Assembly: GCF_007859855.1 (NCBI RefSeq)
Contig: NZ_SJPK01000001.1
Location: 124,001-188,000 of the forward strand
Source of the DNA: Allorhodopirellula solitaria
Lineage (GTDB): Bacteria; Planctomycetota; Planctomycetia; Pirellulales; Pirellulaceae
DNA length: 64,000 nt
Reading direction: 5' to 3'
A program made the translations under genes and the position numbers. Every line of letters begins with the position of its first letter. Position 1 is the first letter of the stretch. Below are positions 51,991-61,672 of the stretch, piece by piece. The notes under the pieces were generated by a model. The model searched no databases and had not been told where the DNA came from. It saw only the letters and a program-made list of their open reading frames with translations.

Positions 51991-54900
51991 ATGAGTGTTT
52001 TCGTGCTTCGCTCACCGGCCGGCGTGCATAGGTCAGATGGAAAACACCCCGTCTCGTTTGCTCGCGTTCCGGTCTCGAAGATTGTCTTGGCCGACGCAAG
52101 CAAACTCATGCCCCATCTACGGTCCCAGAAACACATGTCAACTCGAAAACACGTTCAATCTCAAGCCGACGCTCTTTCCTCTTCGGACTCGCTCGGTTCA
52201 GTACGTTCTCACGTTCGTCGCCGGTTGGAGTCGGCGGTGCGAAACAGTCGCAGCGAAACTAAGGAGACGCAGGTCGGCGATGCCGGACGCCTGGAGAAGA
52301 AGTCATCGCAAGCCGAGAAGTCTGAATCACAAAGCAGTGAAAGTGAAACTTTCCAGGCCTGCCAGGCAGATCCCCAGAAAGATCCCGCAGGTCAGTCAAT
52401 GTCCGAACCGCCAACGACCGAACAGTCCTCAGGCGGTGGCACGTCAGGCGGAGGCAACCTTCCGGACTTTGAAGAACTGGCCAACCGAATGATGGCCGCC
52501 GGTTTCGCAACCGACGGAAATGGCTTTGGCGATGATGGCGGTTCCGGCTCCGATGACGGCAGCAGTTCGTCGTCCTGCGGTGATGGACCGTGTCCAGATG
52601 ATGAACCGCCTTGCGAAGAATCTGACTCCCCAAAATCTTGTTGCGAGGCCAGTGGGGGATGCGACGGAGACACATGCAGCACTGACGGTGGCGGGGGAGA
52701 CGATGGCGGCGGCGATTGCACCGATGGGCAGTGTCCAATGCCGGAGACTTTCAGCGAGCAGCCGATCCGCTACTTCAACGGGGAATTGCGTTTGTCGGCG
52801 AGCGATCTGTCGGCCGGTCGTTTGGGCGGCTCGTTTGGACATCGTCGCTCTTACAGTAACCAGATGTCGCGTAGTCATGACTACGGCAACGGGTTCAACT
52901 GGCTCGTCAGCCAGTGGGGTTACCTCAACGAAGGTGGCGACGGCACGATCACGGTCGTTCGTGGGCCGGGTCGAAACCTGTGGTTTGAACTCGATGGCGT
53001 CGGCGGTTACGCCGGACGTTTCGGCGCGCTCTCGACACTCAAGCATGACACGGCCGCTGGCTTGTTGGTGCTGACGTCACCGACCGGCGAGCAGTATGCG
53101 TTTCGTGATTTCGACCAGTTCGAGCATCCACCGGGACTGCTTGCTTGGCACAAGGACGCCGGCGGACAGCTTACCGAAGTGACCGCGTACACCGACGATG
53201 ATCGCATCGCCACGGTCCAGCGAAGTGTTGACCAAGATGGCCAGACGATCACCGAATCACTGGCCTACGACTACTTCGGCAGCGGAGAGCAGCGTGGTCG
53301 ACTGCGTCACGTCACGCTGCAACGCAAGATCGATGCGGGAGCTTGGCAAGACATCCAACGCGCCAAGTACGATTACTACGGCAGCGGCGACACCGGCGGC
53401 AGCGTTGGTGATCTGCGCCGAGCGCGGCAACAGGAACCCGCCGACGGCGGAACGTGGCAAGACAAGAACACACATTACTATCGGTACTACACCGCAGGTG
53501 AAGCCAAGGGTTTTGAGCACGGCTTGAAGTATGTGCTCGAGCCGGAGAGCTATGCACGACTTTCGGAAGTCACCGATCCGTTGACCGCGTCCGATGCACA
53601 GCTTGCCCAGTACGCCGACTACCACTTCCAGTACAACGCCGCCCGTCGGGTGATCAAGGAGACCGTCCAGGCCGGCGCGATGACGTTCAAGTTCGCGTAC
53701 TCGGCCAACAACGACAGCGACGACAACTACAACCAGTGGCGTCGCAAGACGGTTGAAACACGGCCCGATGGTTCGCAGAACATCGTCTTCACCAACTACA
53801 TCGGCCAAGTTCTGGTGAAAGAGTTCCGCAGCGGTGCGGGCGAGAATGCCGATCGCTGGATCCAGTCGATGCGTTACAACAACGACGGACGCTTGGTGCA
53901 ACGCGCCCAACCTTCGGCCGTGGTCGGCTACGACGAGTCTCAAAACGATCTGGCCGTCACGCTCCACAGCGACGACGGCGTGATCCATCGCACCGAATAC
54001 TATTCAGCATCCAACGGCAGCGGCGCAGCCAAGGGATATGTCAAAGCTGAGAAGATTAAGCGAGGCAGCGGCGGTGACGCCATCCTGCTTCGATCGATGA
54101 AGTACGGTTCGCACACCGCTGGCGGCACGACGATTCGCCCGGTGTCAGACGAGATCGTTTACCGCAACGACGATGGCACCGGCAAGTCGACCACTCGGTA
54201 CGACTATCAATATCATGCCGATAGCTTTCAACCTTCGCAGCGAATCACCACGCTGCCGGTCGTGCCGACCGGCCAGAACGGTGACGGTTCGACCGACACC
54301 CGTACCGAACGCTTCGACATCCATGGCAACCGAACCTGGGTTCGAGACGAACGTGGCACGATCACCCACACGACCTACGATGTCGTCACCAGTGTGGCGA
54401 CGCGGCAGATCGTCGACGTAGATACTGCGCAAGTCGCCGGCGTTCCGGCCGGTTGGACCACGCCGGTCGGTGGCGGTCTGCACCTGATCACCGACTACCA
54501 GCACGACGACCGCGGTCGAATCACGCAGTCGCTCGGTCCGGTTCACTCGGCCGAAGTCAATGGCGTGACACGGCAGGTTCGCCGGGCGCGTTGGAACGTT
54601 TACCTCGATGTCGATCATCAACAGTGGACCGGCCAGGGTTTCCATGACGAGTTGGCCAATACCGACACGTTGGTCGGCCCGGTCTCGATCGTCAAGCGAA
54701 CCCGTAAGGGGCATCCGCTGGAGCAGATCGCGGCCGTGCGAAGTTCATCCTCGGGCAAGCTGACTGTCGCCGATTCGTTCACGCAAGGCGACTACGTTCG
54801 CTGGACGACCTACCAGTACAGCGACTGCTGCACGCTGATCTCCCAGCGTGTCTATCACACGATTCCCGTCAGCGGCGATGGCGCAGTGGGATCGAACTAT

Positions 54901-57900
54901 GACGAAACGCAGTTCGGATACGACACGCTGAAACGTCGCAACCGCACCGTCACCCCCGGCGGCACGATCCGCTTCGCTGTCTTCGATGTCCGCGGTCAGC
55001 AAGTCGCGATGTACGCAGGAACCGACGACACCGGCGCGAGCCAAAGCGATCCCAGCGGTGGCGGCACCCCTGGCAACGACATGACGTTGATGACCGAGCA
55101 GCAGTATGACTCCGGTAGCGACGGTGGTGATGGACTGCTGACACGGATTACCCAGCACGTCGACCCATCGACCATCCGCGTGACCGATTACGGTTACGAC
55201 TGGCGAAATCGTCAAACAGGGGTCGAAGGTGAACTGGACTTCTACCAAGTCGACACGCACGACAACCTGGGCCGCGTGATTAAGACCGAACGGTTCGATA
55301 CGAATTCCGCCGGCAACCTGGTCAGCCGCGAGAAGATCAAGTTCGACGTTCGAGGTCGCGTCTATCGCCGCATCCGCTTCGCCGTCGACCCGGCCACCGG
55401 CAGCGTGTCGGGCAACCAGACTCGCGACCAGTTCTATGACGCCGGCGGTAACGTCGTGCGACTGGAACCGGCCGGCGCGATGGACTATCAAACCTTCAAC
55501 TTCGACTCATTGAGTCGCCGTATCAAAGAGACCGATCCGCTGAATCACTCCCGCAGCTACACCTTCGACGACGCCGGCAACGCGGTGACCACGACCGACC
55601 AAGTCGGCAGCACGTGGACCAAGGCGTACGATGCGATCGGCCGACAAGTCGAAGCGATCACTCCGCTCGGCGACGTGATGACCTACGGCTACAACGATGC
55701 CGGTTATCAAACCACCGTCACCAACGGTGCCGGTGAAACGTCGACGACATCGTTCGATCATGCCGGACGCACGGCCAGCGTGACCGATCCGCTGAGCAAG
55801 GTGACCAGCTACGTTTACGATGCCAACAGCAATCAAACTTCGGTGACCGATGCCAACGGCAACACGACCACGACGGCGTACGATTACCTCGATCGCCGCG
55901 TGAAGGTCACCGACCCGGCTGGTCACGAAACCGAGATGGCGTACAACCGCGCCGGCGAAATGGTCAAGCAAACCGACGCCAAGGGCAACGATACTAATCA
56001 CGGTTACGATGCACTCGGCCGTCAATCCAGCGTGACCGATCGTCTGAACCACACGACCACGTTCGCCTACACCGTACTTGGGCAACTTGAGAGCCTGACC
56101 GACGCCGAAAGCCAAACGACCAGCTACGATTACGACGGCTACGGACGTCAAACCCGTGTGACCTGGCCCGACCACGTTCCCGGCAGCAGTCCCGGCGATC
56201 TGGGTTACGGCATCACGACGACCGAGCATGATGACCTGGACCGGGTCACGCGCACGACCGATCAACTCGGCGATACGGTATCAATGACCTACGATTCGGC
56301 CGGTCGCCTGCTCAAACGGGACTACCGAACGCGGGCCAACTCACCCTCGGGCACGATCGCCGACACCGACACGTTCACGCTGGACGATGCGTCACGGATG
56401 CTCACCGCTGTCAGTGGCCGTTACGGCAACACGGTGACGTACGTTTACGACATCGCCGGCCGCAAACTCAGCGAATCGCTCTCGATCGGCGGTCAAACCT
56501 ACACGACCAGCACGGTTTACGACGCGGCCGGGCGTGTCGGACGGCTGATCTACCCGGACGCCAGTGAAGTGACACGGACGTACACTGCGCGTGGTCAGCT
56601 CAAGAAAATCATCACCGGCGGTGTGAACTTGATGACCCGCGGCTACGACGACGGTGGTAGAATGACTTCGAGCGTTTACGACAACGGAGTCAGCGAGTCG
56701 CGAACTTACAACGTCGACAACACGCCATCAGCGATCAACTTCACCGGCGCGGGCGTAGGCAACCTGAGTTACGGCTGGGACGACAACCACAACAAGACAG
56801 CGGAGACAATCAGCGGCACGATGAGCGATTACGGGTTCACAGCAACTTACGACGCCGAAGACCGGCTAACCGGCTGGGACCGCGCCGATGCAGCGATCGA
56901 TCAATCGTGGAACCTGACACCGGTCGGTGACTGGCAGAAGTTCACCGAGAACTCGGTCATTCAGAACCGAACCCACGGCCCGGCCCACGAACTGACCGCC
57001 GCCGGCGGCCAAAGCGTGCAACACGACGCGAAGGGTAACGTCACTCTGCTGCCTTCATCCCTCCGCCCTCAGCCTTCATCCTTTAGCTGGGACTTCGACA
57101 ACCGCTTGGAGTCGGCCAACATCAGCAACAACGGCACCATCGATGTCGAGTACCAGTTCGACGCGCTGGGCCGGCGAGTCTCCCGTGACGATGGCACGAC
57201 GACGGTGTTCGTGCAGAATGGCCCGCAAACCCTGGCCGACTATGCTTCGGGTGCATCGCCCAGTTCGCCACAGTACACCTACGTCTGGGGCGACTACATC
57301 GACGAACTGGTCGTCCGAGACGGCACCGGCGGCCGGCGGTTCTACCACAGGAACCAGCAGTACAGCATCATCGCCCTAACCAACGCCTCAGGCACGATCA
57401 CCGAACGCTACGCCTACGACGCTTACGGCGACCTGACCATCACCGACGCCTCGGGAACCGTGCGCACCACATCGGCCGACAGCAACCGCTACACCTACAC
57501 CGGACGCGAATGGGACGAGACGCTCGATCTCTATCACTTTCGAGCGCGGATGTATGACCCGAAGGCGGGTAGGTTCATCGGTAGAGATCCAATTGGACAG
57601 CGAGGAGGGATTAACACATACGTCCCCTTGTTTGTACTAATTGCGACGGACTCTCTAGGACAGTCACCCGACGAGGAAGATCAGGAGGCCGGCGAAGGTT
57701 GTCAGATTCAAATATGCTCGAGTCCGATCCCTGGTGTTCCTGCCGGCCACTTGTTCCTACGTTGCGGAGGCAAACGGTATCGCGGCGGCCCAGGGCGGAG
57801 TCCCGAACAACCAGATGCCCCACCGCGAGGCAACAGCGATTGCGACTGTTTCGATAAGGGGAGAGGGCAATTGGTTACAGATGTCGATCCCTGGGACGAC

Positions 57901-58251
57901 AAGCCAATCGACCACCCTGAGAACGAAGAAAGCCCCTACCCAGCCGGTCAGATGGAGTGCAAGGACTATACCGTCCGAGGCAAATCTTGTGATGAAGTTT
58001 GTGGTTGCTTCCAAAAAGTCGCAGATGCAATTAACGACAGTTGTTGTGTTCCATATAAGGCCCTGCCAAAACCGGATGCAGTCGATGGCAACAGCAACAG
58101 TACCGTGGTATGGATGCTGAAATCGTGCGCACTCGGCGACCGCCCCTTCACCGTAGTTCCGTTGCCGGGAGGTCCGAAAAGGTTGATTCCCGGAATTGGC
58201 CAATCAGTGCCCAAATGTGTCAGCGACTCCCTTACGAAGGCATCCGAATGA
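51991..58251 (+). CDS. RHS repeat polymorphic toxin protein
   Basis: About 2086 residues from ATG 51991 (TTG 51904 and ATG 52135 are alternatives). After a charged N terminus comes a Gly/Asp/Cys-rich linker, then from EQPIRYFNGELRLSASDL a long series of YD repeats (TYDVV, SYDYDGYGRQTRVTW) forming the beta cocoon. The RHS core ends RYTYTGREWDETLDLYHFRA, ARMYDPKAGRFIGRDPIG at about 57600. The last 200 residues are a variable tip with many Cys (CFDKGRGQ, MECKDYTVRGKSCDEVCGCF), of unknown activity, likely a toxin released after auto-cleavage. No signal peptide is evident. Confidence 0.92.
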   Translation: MSVFVLRSPAGVHRSDGKHPVSFARVPVSKIVLADASKLMPHLRSQKHMSTRKHVQSQADALSSSDSLGSVRSHVRRRLESAVRNSRSETKETQVGDAGRLEKKSSQAEKSESQSSESETFQACQADPQKDPAGQSMSEPPTTEQSSGGGTSGGGNLPDFEELANRMMAAGFATDGNGFGDDGGSGSDDGSSSSSCGDGPCPDDEPPCEESDSPKSCCEASGGCDGDTCSTDGGGGDDGGGDCTDGQCPMPETFSEQPIRYFNGELRLSASDLSAGRLGGSFGHRRSYSNQMSRSHDYGNGFNWLVSQWGYLNEGGDGTITVVRGPGRNLWFELDGVGGYAGRFGALSTLKHDTAAGLLVLTSPTGEQYAFRDFDQFEHPPGLLAWHKDAGGQLTEVTAYTDDDRIATVQRSVDQDGQTITESLAYDYFGSGEQRGRLRHVTLQRKIDAGAWQDIQRAKYDYYGSGDTGGSVGDLRRARQQEPADGGTWQDKNTHYYRYYTAGEAKGFEHGLKYVLEPESYARLSEVTDPLTASDAQLAQYADYHFQYNAARRVIKETVQAGAMTFKFAYSANNDSDDNYNQWRRKTVETRPDGSQNIVFTNYIGQVLVKEFRSGAGENADRWIQSMRYNNDGRLVQRAQPSAVVGYDESQNDLAVTLHSDDGVIHRTEYYSASNGSGAAKGYVKAEKIKRGSGGDAILLRSMKYGSHTAGGTTIRPVSDEIVYRNDDGTGKSTTRYDYQYHADSFQPSQRITTLPVVPTGQNGDGSTDTRTERFDIHGNRTWVRDERGTITHTTYDVVTSVATRQIVDVDTAQVAGVPAGWTTPVGGGLHLITDYQHDDRGRITQSLGPVHSAEVNGVTRQVRRARWNVYLDVDHQQWTGQGFHDELANTDTLVGPVSIVKRTRKGHPLEQIAAVRSSSSGKLTVADSFTQGDYVRWTTYQYSDCCTLISQRVYHTIPVSGDGAVGSNYDETQFGYDTLKRRNRTVTPGGTIRFAVFDVRGQQVAMYAGTDDTGASQSDPSGGGTPGNDMTLMTEQQYDSGSDGGDGLLTRITQHVDPSTIRVTDYGYDWRNRQTGVEGELDFYQVDTHDNLGRVIKTERFDTNSAGNLVSREKIKFDVRGRVYRRIRFAVDPATGSVSGNQTRDQFYDAGGNVVRLEPAGAMDYQTFNFDSLSRRIKETDPLNHSRSYTFDDAGNAVTTTDQVGSTWTKAYDAIGRQVEAITPLGDVMTYGYNDAGYQTTVTNGAGETSTTSFDHAGRTASVTDPLSKVTSYVYDANSNQTSVTDANGNTTTTAYDYLDRRVKVTDPAGHETEMAYNRAGEMVKQTDAKGNDTNHGYDALGRQSSVTDRLNHTTTFAYTVLGQLESLTDAESQTTSYDYDGYGRQTRVTWPDHVPGSSPGDLGYGITTTEHDDLDRVTRTTDQLGDTVSMTYDSAGRLLKRDYRTRANSPSGTIADTDTFTLDDASRMLTAVSGRYGNTVTYVYDIAGRKLSESLSIGGQTYTTSTVYDAAGRVGRLIYPDASEVTRTYTARGQLKKIITGGVNLMTRGYDDGGRMTSSVYDNGVSESRTYNVDNTPSAINFTGAGVGNLSYGWDDNHNKTAETISGTMSDYGFTATYDAEDRLTGWDRADAAIDQSWNLTPVGDWQKFTENSVIQNRTHGPAHELTAAGGQSVQHDAKGNVTLLPSSLRPQPSSFSWDFDNRLESANISNNGTIDVEYQFDALGRRVSRDDGTTTVFVQNGPQTLADYASGASPSSPQYTYVWGDYIDELVVRDGTGGRRFYHRNQQYSIIALTNASGTITERYAYDAYGDLTITDASGTVRTTSADSNRYTYTGREWDETLDLYHFRARMYDPKAGRFIGRDPIGQRGGINTYVPLFVLIATDSLGQSPDEEDQEAGEGCQIQICSSPIPGVPAGHLFLRCGGKRYRGGPGRSPEQPDAPPRGNSDCDCFDKGRGQLVTDVDPWDDKPIDHPENEESPYPAGQMECKDYTVRGKSCDEVCGCFQKVADAINDSCCVPYKALPKPDAVDGNSNSTVVWMLKSCALGDRPFTVVPLPGGPKRLIPGIGQSVPKCVSDSLTKASE

Positions 58252-58655
58252 AGTTTCCAAAGCATCTAGGGCTGTCTGTTGTTGTAATTGTATCGTTGGT
58301 TTCAGGATGCATAACTAGCGATACTCGACGTCAGCCCGCGATGCGATCAGCGAGAGCAATCATCTTGGACGCGAGCGTAAATGTGCCAATTGGAACGAGT
58401 GTGCAAGATGCGAGAGAGTATTTGCGCAGTGCTCGATTCGACATCATTGAGGTTCGGAATGGATCGTTTTCCTATGATCTATCGAACATACCGAATTCTC
58501 TTGGCGGTGGTCGTCAGGATGATGTTCGATACATCGGAGGCCGGCGAGTATCAAGAAGCGGATTGGTTTCGACTAGCGAAGTCGTCCGCTTTGTGCTTGA
58601 CACCGAAAATACCGTTTGCGGTGTTTACTACTCTGTATCGCACAGTGGCACGTAG
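58248..58655 (+). CDS. lipoprotein, immunity candidate for the RHS tip
   Basis: A 135-residue protein starting at ATG 58248 in an ATGA overlap with the RHS stop. Residues 1-22 are a lipoprotein signal with lipobox VSGC. The mature part is small and mixed alpha/beta (VPIGTSVQDAREYLRSARFD; ISTSEVVRFVLDT-like end). Overlap with a polymorphic toxin gene is the classic place of the immunity gene; envelope anchoring would mean that the toxin acts in the periplasm. Sequence does not identify a known immunity family. Confidence 0.72.
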   Translation: MKFPKHLGLSVVVIVSLVSGCITSDTRRQPAMRSARAIILDASVNVPIGTSVQDAREYLRSARFDIIEVRNGSFSYDLSNIPNSLGGGRQDDVRYIGGRRVSRSGLVSTSEVVRFVLDTENTVCGVYYSVSHSGT

Positions 58656-58825
58656 CTTCGCGAAATCGTGAGTGCTAACGTGTTGCAGAAAACGCTTGAT
58701 GCCTGAAATCGCGCCGGCTTAGGGTAGGCCTCGAGCCGGCTTGCCCGCAGGCGGATTCGCTGCCCGGCGGCTACGACCAAAGTTACAGACTGCGATCGAG
58801 TGCTTATGACGACAGGTTCATCAAA

Positions 58826-60427
58826 AGCCGTACCTACAACGTTGACAACACGCCCTCGGCGATCAACTTCACCGGCGCGGGCATCGGCAACCTGAGTTAC
58901 GGCTGGGACGACAACCACAACAAGACATCGGAGACGATTGGCGGCACGATGAGCGACTACGGGTTCACAGCGAGTTACGACGCCGAAGACCGGCTTACCG
59001 GTTGGGATCGCGCTGATGCAAACCTGGATCAATCGTGGAACCTGACACCGGTCGGTGACTGGCAAAAGTTCACCAAGAACTCGGTGGTCCAGAACCGGAC
59101 CCACGGGCCGGCCCACGAACTGACCGCCGCCGGCGGGCAGAGTGTCCAGCACGACGCCAAAGGCAACATCACGCTGCTGCCTTCATCCCTCCGCCCTCAG
59201 CCGCTATCGCTGAGCTGGGACTTCGACAACCGCTTGAAGTCGGCCGACATCGGCAACAACGGCACCATCGACGTCGAGTACCAGTTCGACGCGCTGGGCC
59301 GGCGAGTCGCCCGTGACGATAGTACGACCACGGTCTTCGTGCAGAACGGCCAACAAACCCTGGCCGACTACGCCTCGGGTGCATCGCCCGGTTCGCCATA
59401 GTACACCTACGTCTGGGGCGACTACATCGACGAACTCGTCGTCCGCGACGGCACCGGTGGCCTTCGGTTCTACCACAGGAACCAGCAGTACAGCATCATC
59501 GCGCTGACCAGCGCCTCGGGCACGATCACCGAACGCTACGCCTACGAGGCCTATGGCGATCTGATCATCACCGACGCCTCGGGCACTGTCCGCACCGCGT
59601 CAGCCGACGACAACCGCTACACCTACACCGGTCGGGAATGGGACGGGACGCTCGACCTCTACCACTTCCGGGCAAGAATGTATGATCCGAAAGCCGGAGG
59701 GTTTATCGGAAGGGATCCTAGGTTCATGCGAAAGCTGACCTCTTACTACTTGTTCAATCTCTCGGCTCCGACACGATATGTCGATTCGAGTGGCAAAACT
59801 CCAGAAGATCCGGAAACAACCCCTCAAGACGATGGTTGTACAAACACCGAACGCCAGTTAATTGACCGCGCGAAACGAGAAGCGAAGAATCGGTTAGCGA
59901 GGAACCCCGATTGCTTCAAGCGGATGCGAAACGCAAGTCAAGAATGCAGCTCTCAGCTTCACGACTGTGTCACGCAAGGTTTAGATCGTTCCGTCTTCCG
60001 GTGCGGACATATTGGACAAGGTGAATGTCATGAAGAACGCCCTCTGCCCAAAGGCGTCACAGCAACTCCCTGTGCGAAGCTGAAAAGTGACGCTGCAAAT
60101 GGTGACGTTTATCCCGAACCAGACCGAGGTGGCGATCCGAAAAAATGCGAACCGTGCGAACACCCTGAGGATTTTGCAAATAATTGCAAGCTTTGTCCAG
60201 CAGATGGTGGCTATGGAACACTCGAGACCTGGATTTGCAGAAGTGGCCGCGGAAACACGATTGAAAGCGACGTTGAAGCACTTACTCAACTGCTCGTGCA
60301 TGAAGTTTCGCACAACTGTGTTGGGGGTCACGACACTACAGATATCCAATCGCCTGGTGGCAAGCAAGATGAATGCAAGCGTCCTGATGCTGGAAGCGTT
60401 GAAGACACATTCAAGAACTGTAGATAA
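58826..60427 (+). pseudogene. orphan RHS C-terminal cassette with HExxH tip
   Basis: From about 58826 the sequence repeats the end of the intact RHS gene (SRTYNVDNTPSAINFTGAGI, TGREWDGTLDLYHFRARMYD) in one frame, interrupted by TAG at 59399-59401 where the intact copy has CAG. After the core (GFIGRDPRF) the tip differs fully from the intact one: Cys pairs, then LLVHEVSHNCVGGHD, a zinc metallopeptidase HExxH motif. It has no start of its own and is a displaced old tip, possibly a reservoir for recombination. Confidence 0.85.
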
Positions 60428-60431
60428 AATC

Positions 60432-61505
60432 ATGTCTAGACTAATCAGTTATTCGCTAACGAACGACTGGAGGGTTTTCGGCGCACACGGCTACGGTCGC
60501 CAGGGCCTAGCCCACCGTCTGGCGACCGTAGCTAAGAGATCTGTTTTCTGGCCGGTTTTTGTCCTGACGCTGCTCGCAGCCTGTTCATTCAAAGCAAACG
60601 CAGACACCTACGAGATTTTTTCAGGCATCACCGAGTCAAGTCGATCGGCCGCGACCAACGTTGTGGTCAAACCACTCATTCGCTCCGAGTTGGGCCGTAC
60701 AGAATCAAATCTGCAAGTGTTTACAAGACTTCGCGAACCAGCGCAAACTGGTCGTCCGGTGAATACATTAAATTCATCATTTCGAGATGGAGCAGTTCGA
60801 TTCTTGATAGATGAAGATTTGCCGTTTAGACCAGCAGTTGTAAAGGTTAGCGATTCGCATGTTGCAGTTTTGAGTTACTGGGGTGCAAACCGATCCTGGC
60901 TCGCATCACATCCTGCGATTGAGATAAGGACACTGAAAGACAGCGAGCGTCGATCAGTAAATCTCAAGGATGTCATTGAAAACATTGACGATTGCGTTTT
61001 TGTTTCAAGATCGACAATTTCTTGGCTGAAAGATGCTTGCTTTTCCGAGTCCGGGAGTTTCCTTTACGCTGCTCTTTGGATGAAAGCGAGCGATCTGCCC
61101 GACGAGTACGATCGACTAGTTCGAATCGACATGTTGACTGGTGGGATCGAGCACCTTGACGAGTCGTCGTACGGTGTGGCGATGCAGCAAACAGAACTAA
61201 ACTTTCACTGTGCGCTTTTCGACATTGCGCGCGAAGAAAAAAGTAAGGTTCTTTATGACATTGCGAATGATGCTCTCAGTTCTGAGTCAGCAACGAAACG
61301 ATTGCGAGCCCATGCCGCAGCATATCTGTACCGAATCTTCGAAGAACAACCGGCAAGGAGGGTCTTGGTAGATTTGCAAGCAGAACTGACGACCGGTCTT
61401 CCGAAGAACGAACCGGAGGTGATGACAATCGGGTTTCACTATGAAGATGCTCATTCATTTGCCGGGAAAATCCTACGGGAATCAATAGAATCTGCACTCG
61501 ACTAA
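60432..61505 (+). CDS. immunity candidate for the orphan RHS tip, membrane/lipoprotein
   Basis: A 357-residue protein starting at ATG 60432, 4 bp after the orphan tip stop. Residues about 35-55 form a signal or membrane segment (VFWPVFVLTLLAACSFKANA) with a possible lipobox LAAC. The first 34 residues are encoded by a palindromic intergenic-type repeat, so the true protein may originally have started later. The mature part is soluble and unknown. The position argues for an immunity protein against a metallopeptidase toxin. It ends 168 bp before the kinase gene stop. Confidence 0.65.
   Translation: MSRLISYSLTNDWRVFGAHGYGRQGLAHRLATVAKRSVFWPVFVLTLLAACSFKANADTYEIFSGITESSRSAATNVVVKPLIRSELGRTESNLQVFTRLREPAQTGRPVNTLNSSFRDGAVRFLIDEDLPFRPAVVKVSDSHVAVLSYWGANRSWLASHPAIEIRTLKDSERRSVNLKDVIENIDDCVFVSRSTISWLKDACFSESGSFLYAALWMKASDLPDEYDRLVRIDMLTGGIEHLDESSYGVAMQQTELNFHCALFDIAREEKSKVLYDIANDALSSESATKRLRAHAAAYLYRIFEEQPARRVLVDLQAELTTGLPKNEPEVMTIGFHYEDAHSFAGKILRESIESALD
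60490..60532. repeat. REP-like palindromic element
   Basis: Perfect 14-bp arms GCTACGGTCGCCAG (60490-60503) and CTGGCGACCGTAGC (60519-60532) around a 15-base loop with inner GGC-CTA-GCC pairing. I recall such 'ctacggtcgccag' palindromes as common between genes in Rhodopirellula genomes. Here it is within the N-terminal codons of the immunity candidate. Confidence 0.75.
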
Positions 61506-61672
61506 GTCGCTGCGTCTGAACGTGATTCCTGACGAAAACAGTTTTGAACAACTAGAGATCCGTGACCGTCAATCCCGCACGCGGCTGACAAACCCGATGC
61601 GCGTCACCGGAAACACCAGCTAGAAAGCAAAACCCGATCGTTCGGTTGGGACCACGCTGATGATTCGTCAAA

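Noticed and set aside
51662-52099. 145-codon minus-strand ORF
   Set aside because: Overlaps the RHS N terminus and has no conserved feature; the plus-strand frame is the more likely one.
53257-55491. Several 190-250-codon minus-strand ORFs under the RHS gene
   Set aside because: Val/Gly/Asp-rich antisense frames generated by the repeat codons of the RHS gene.
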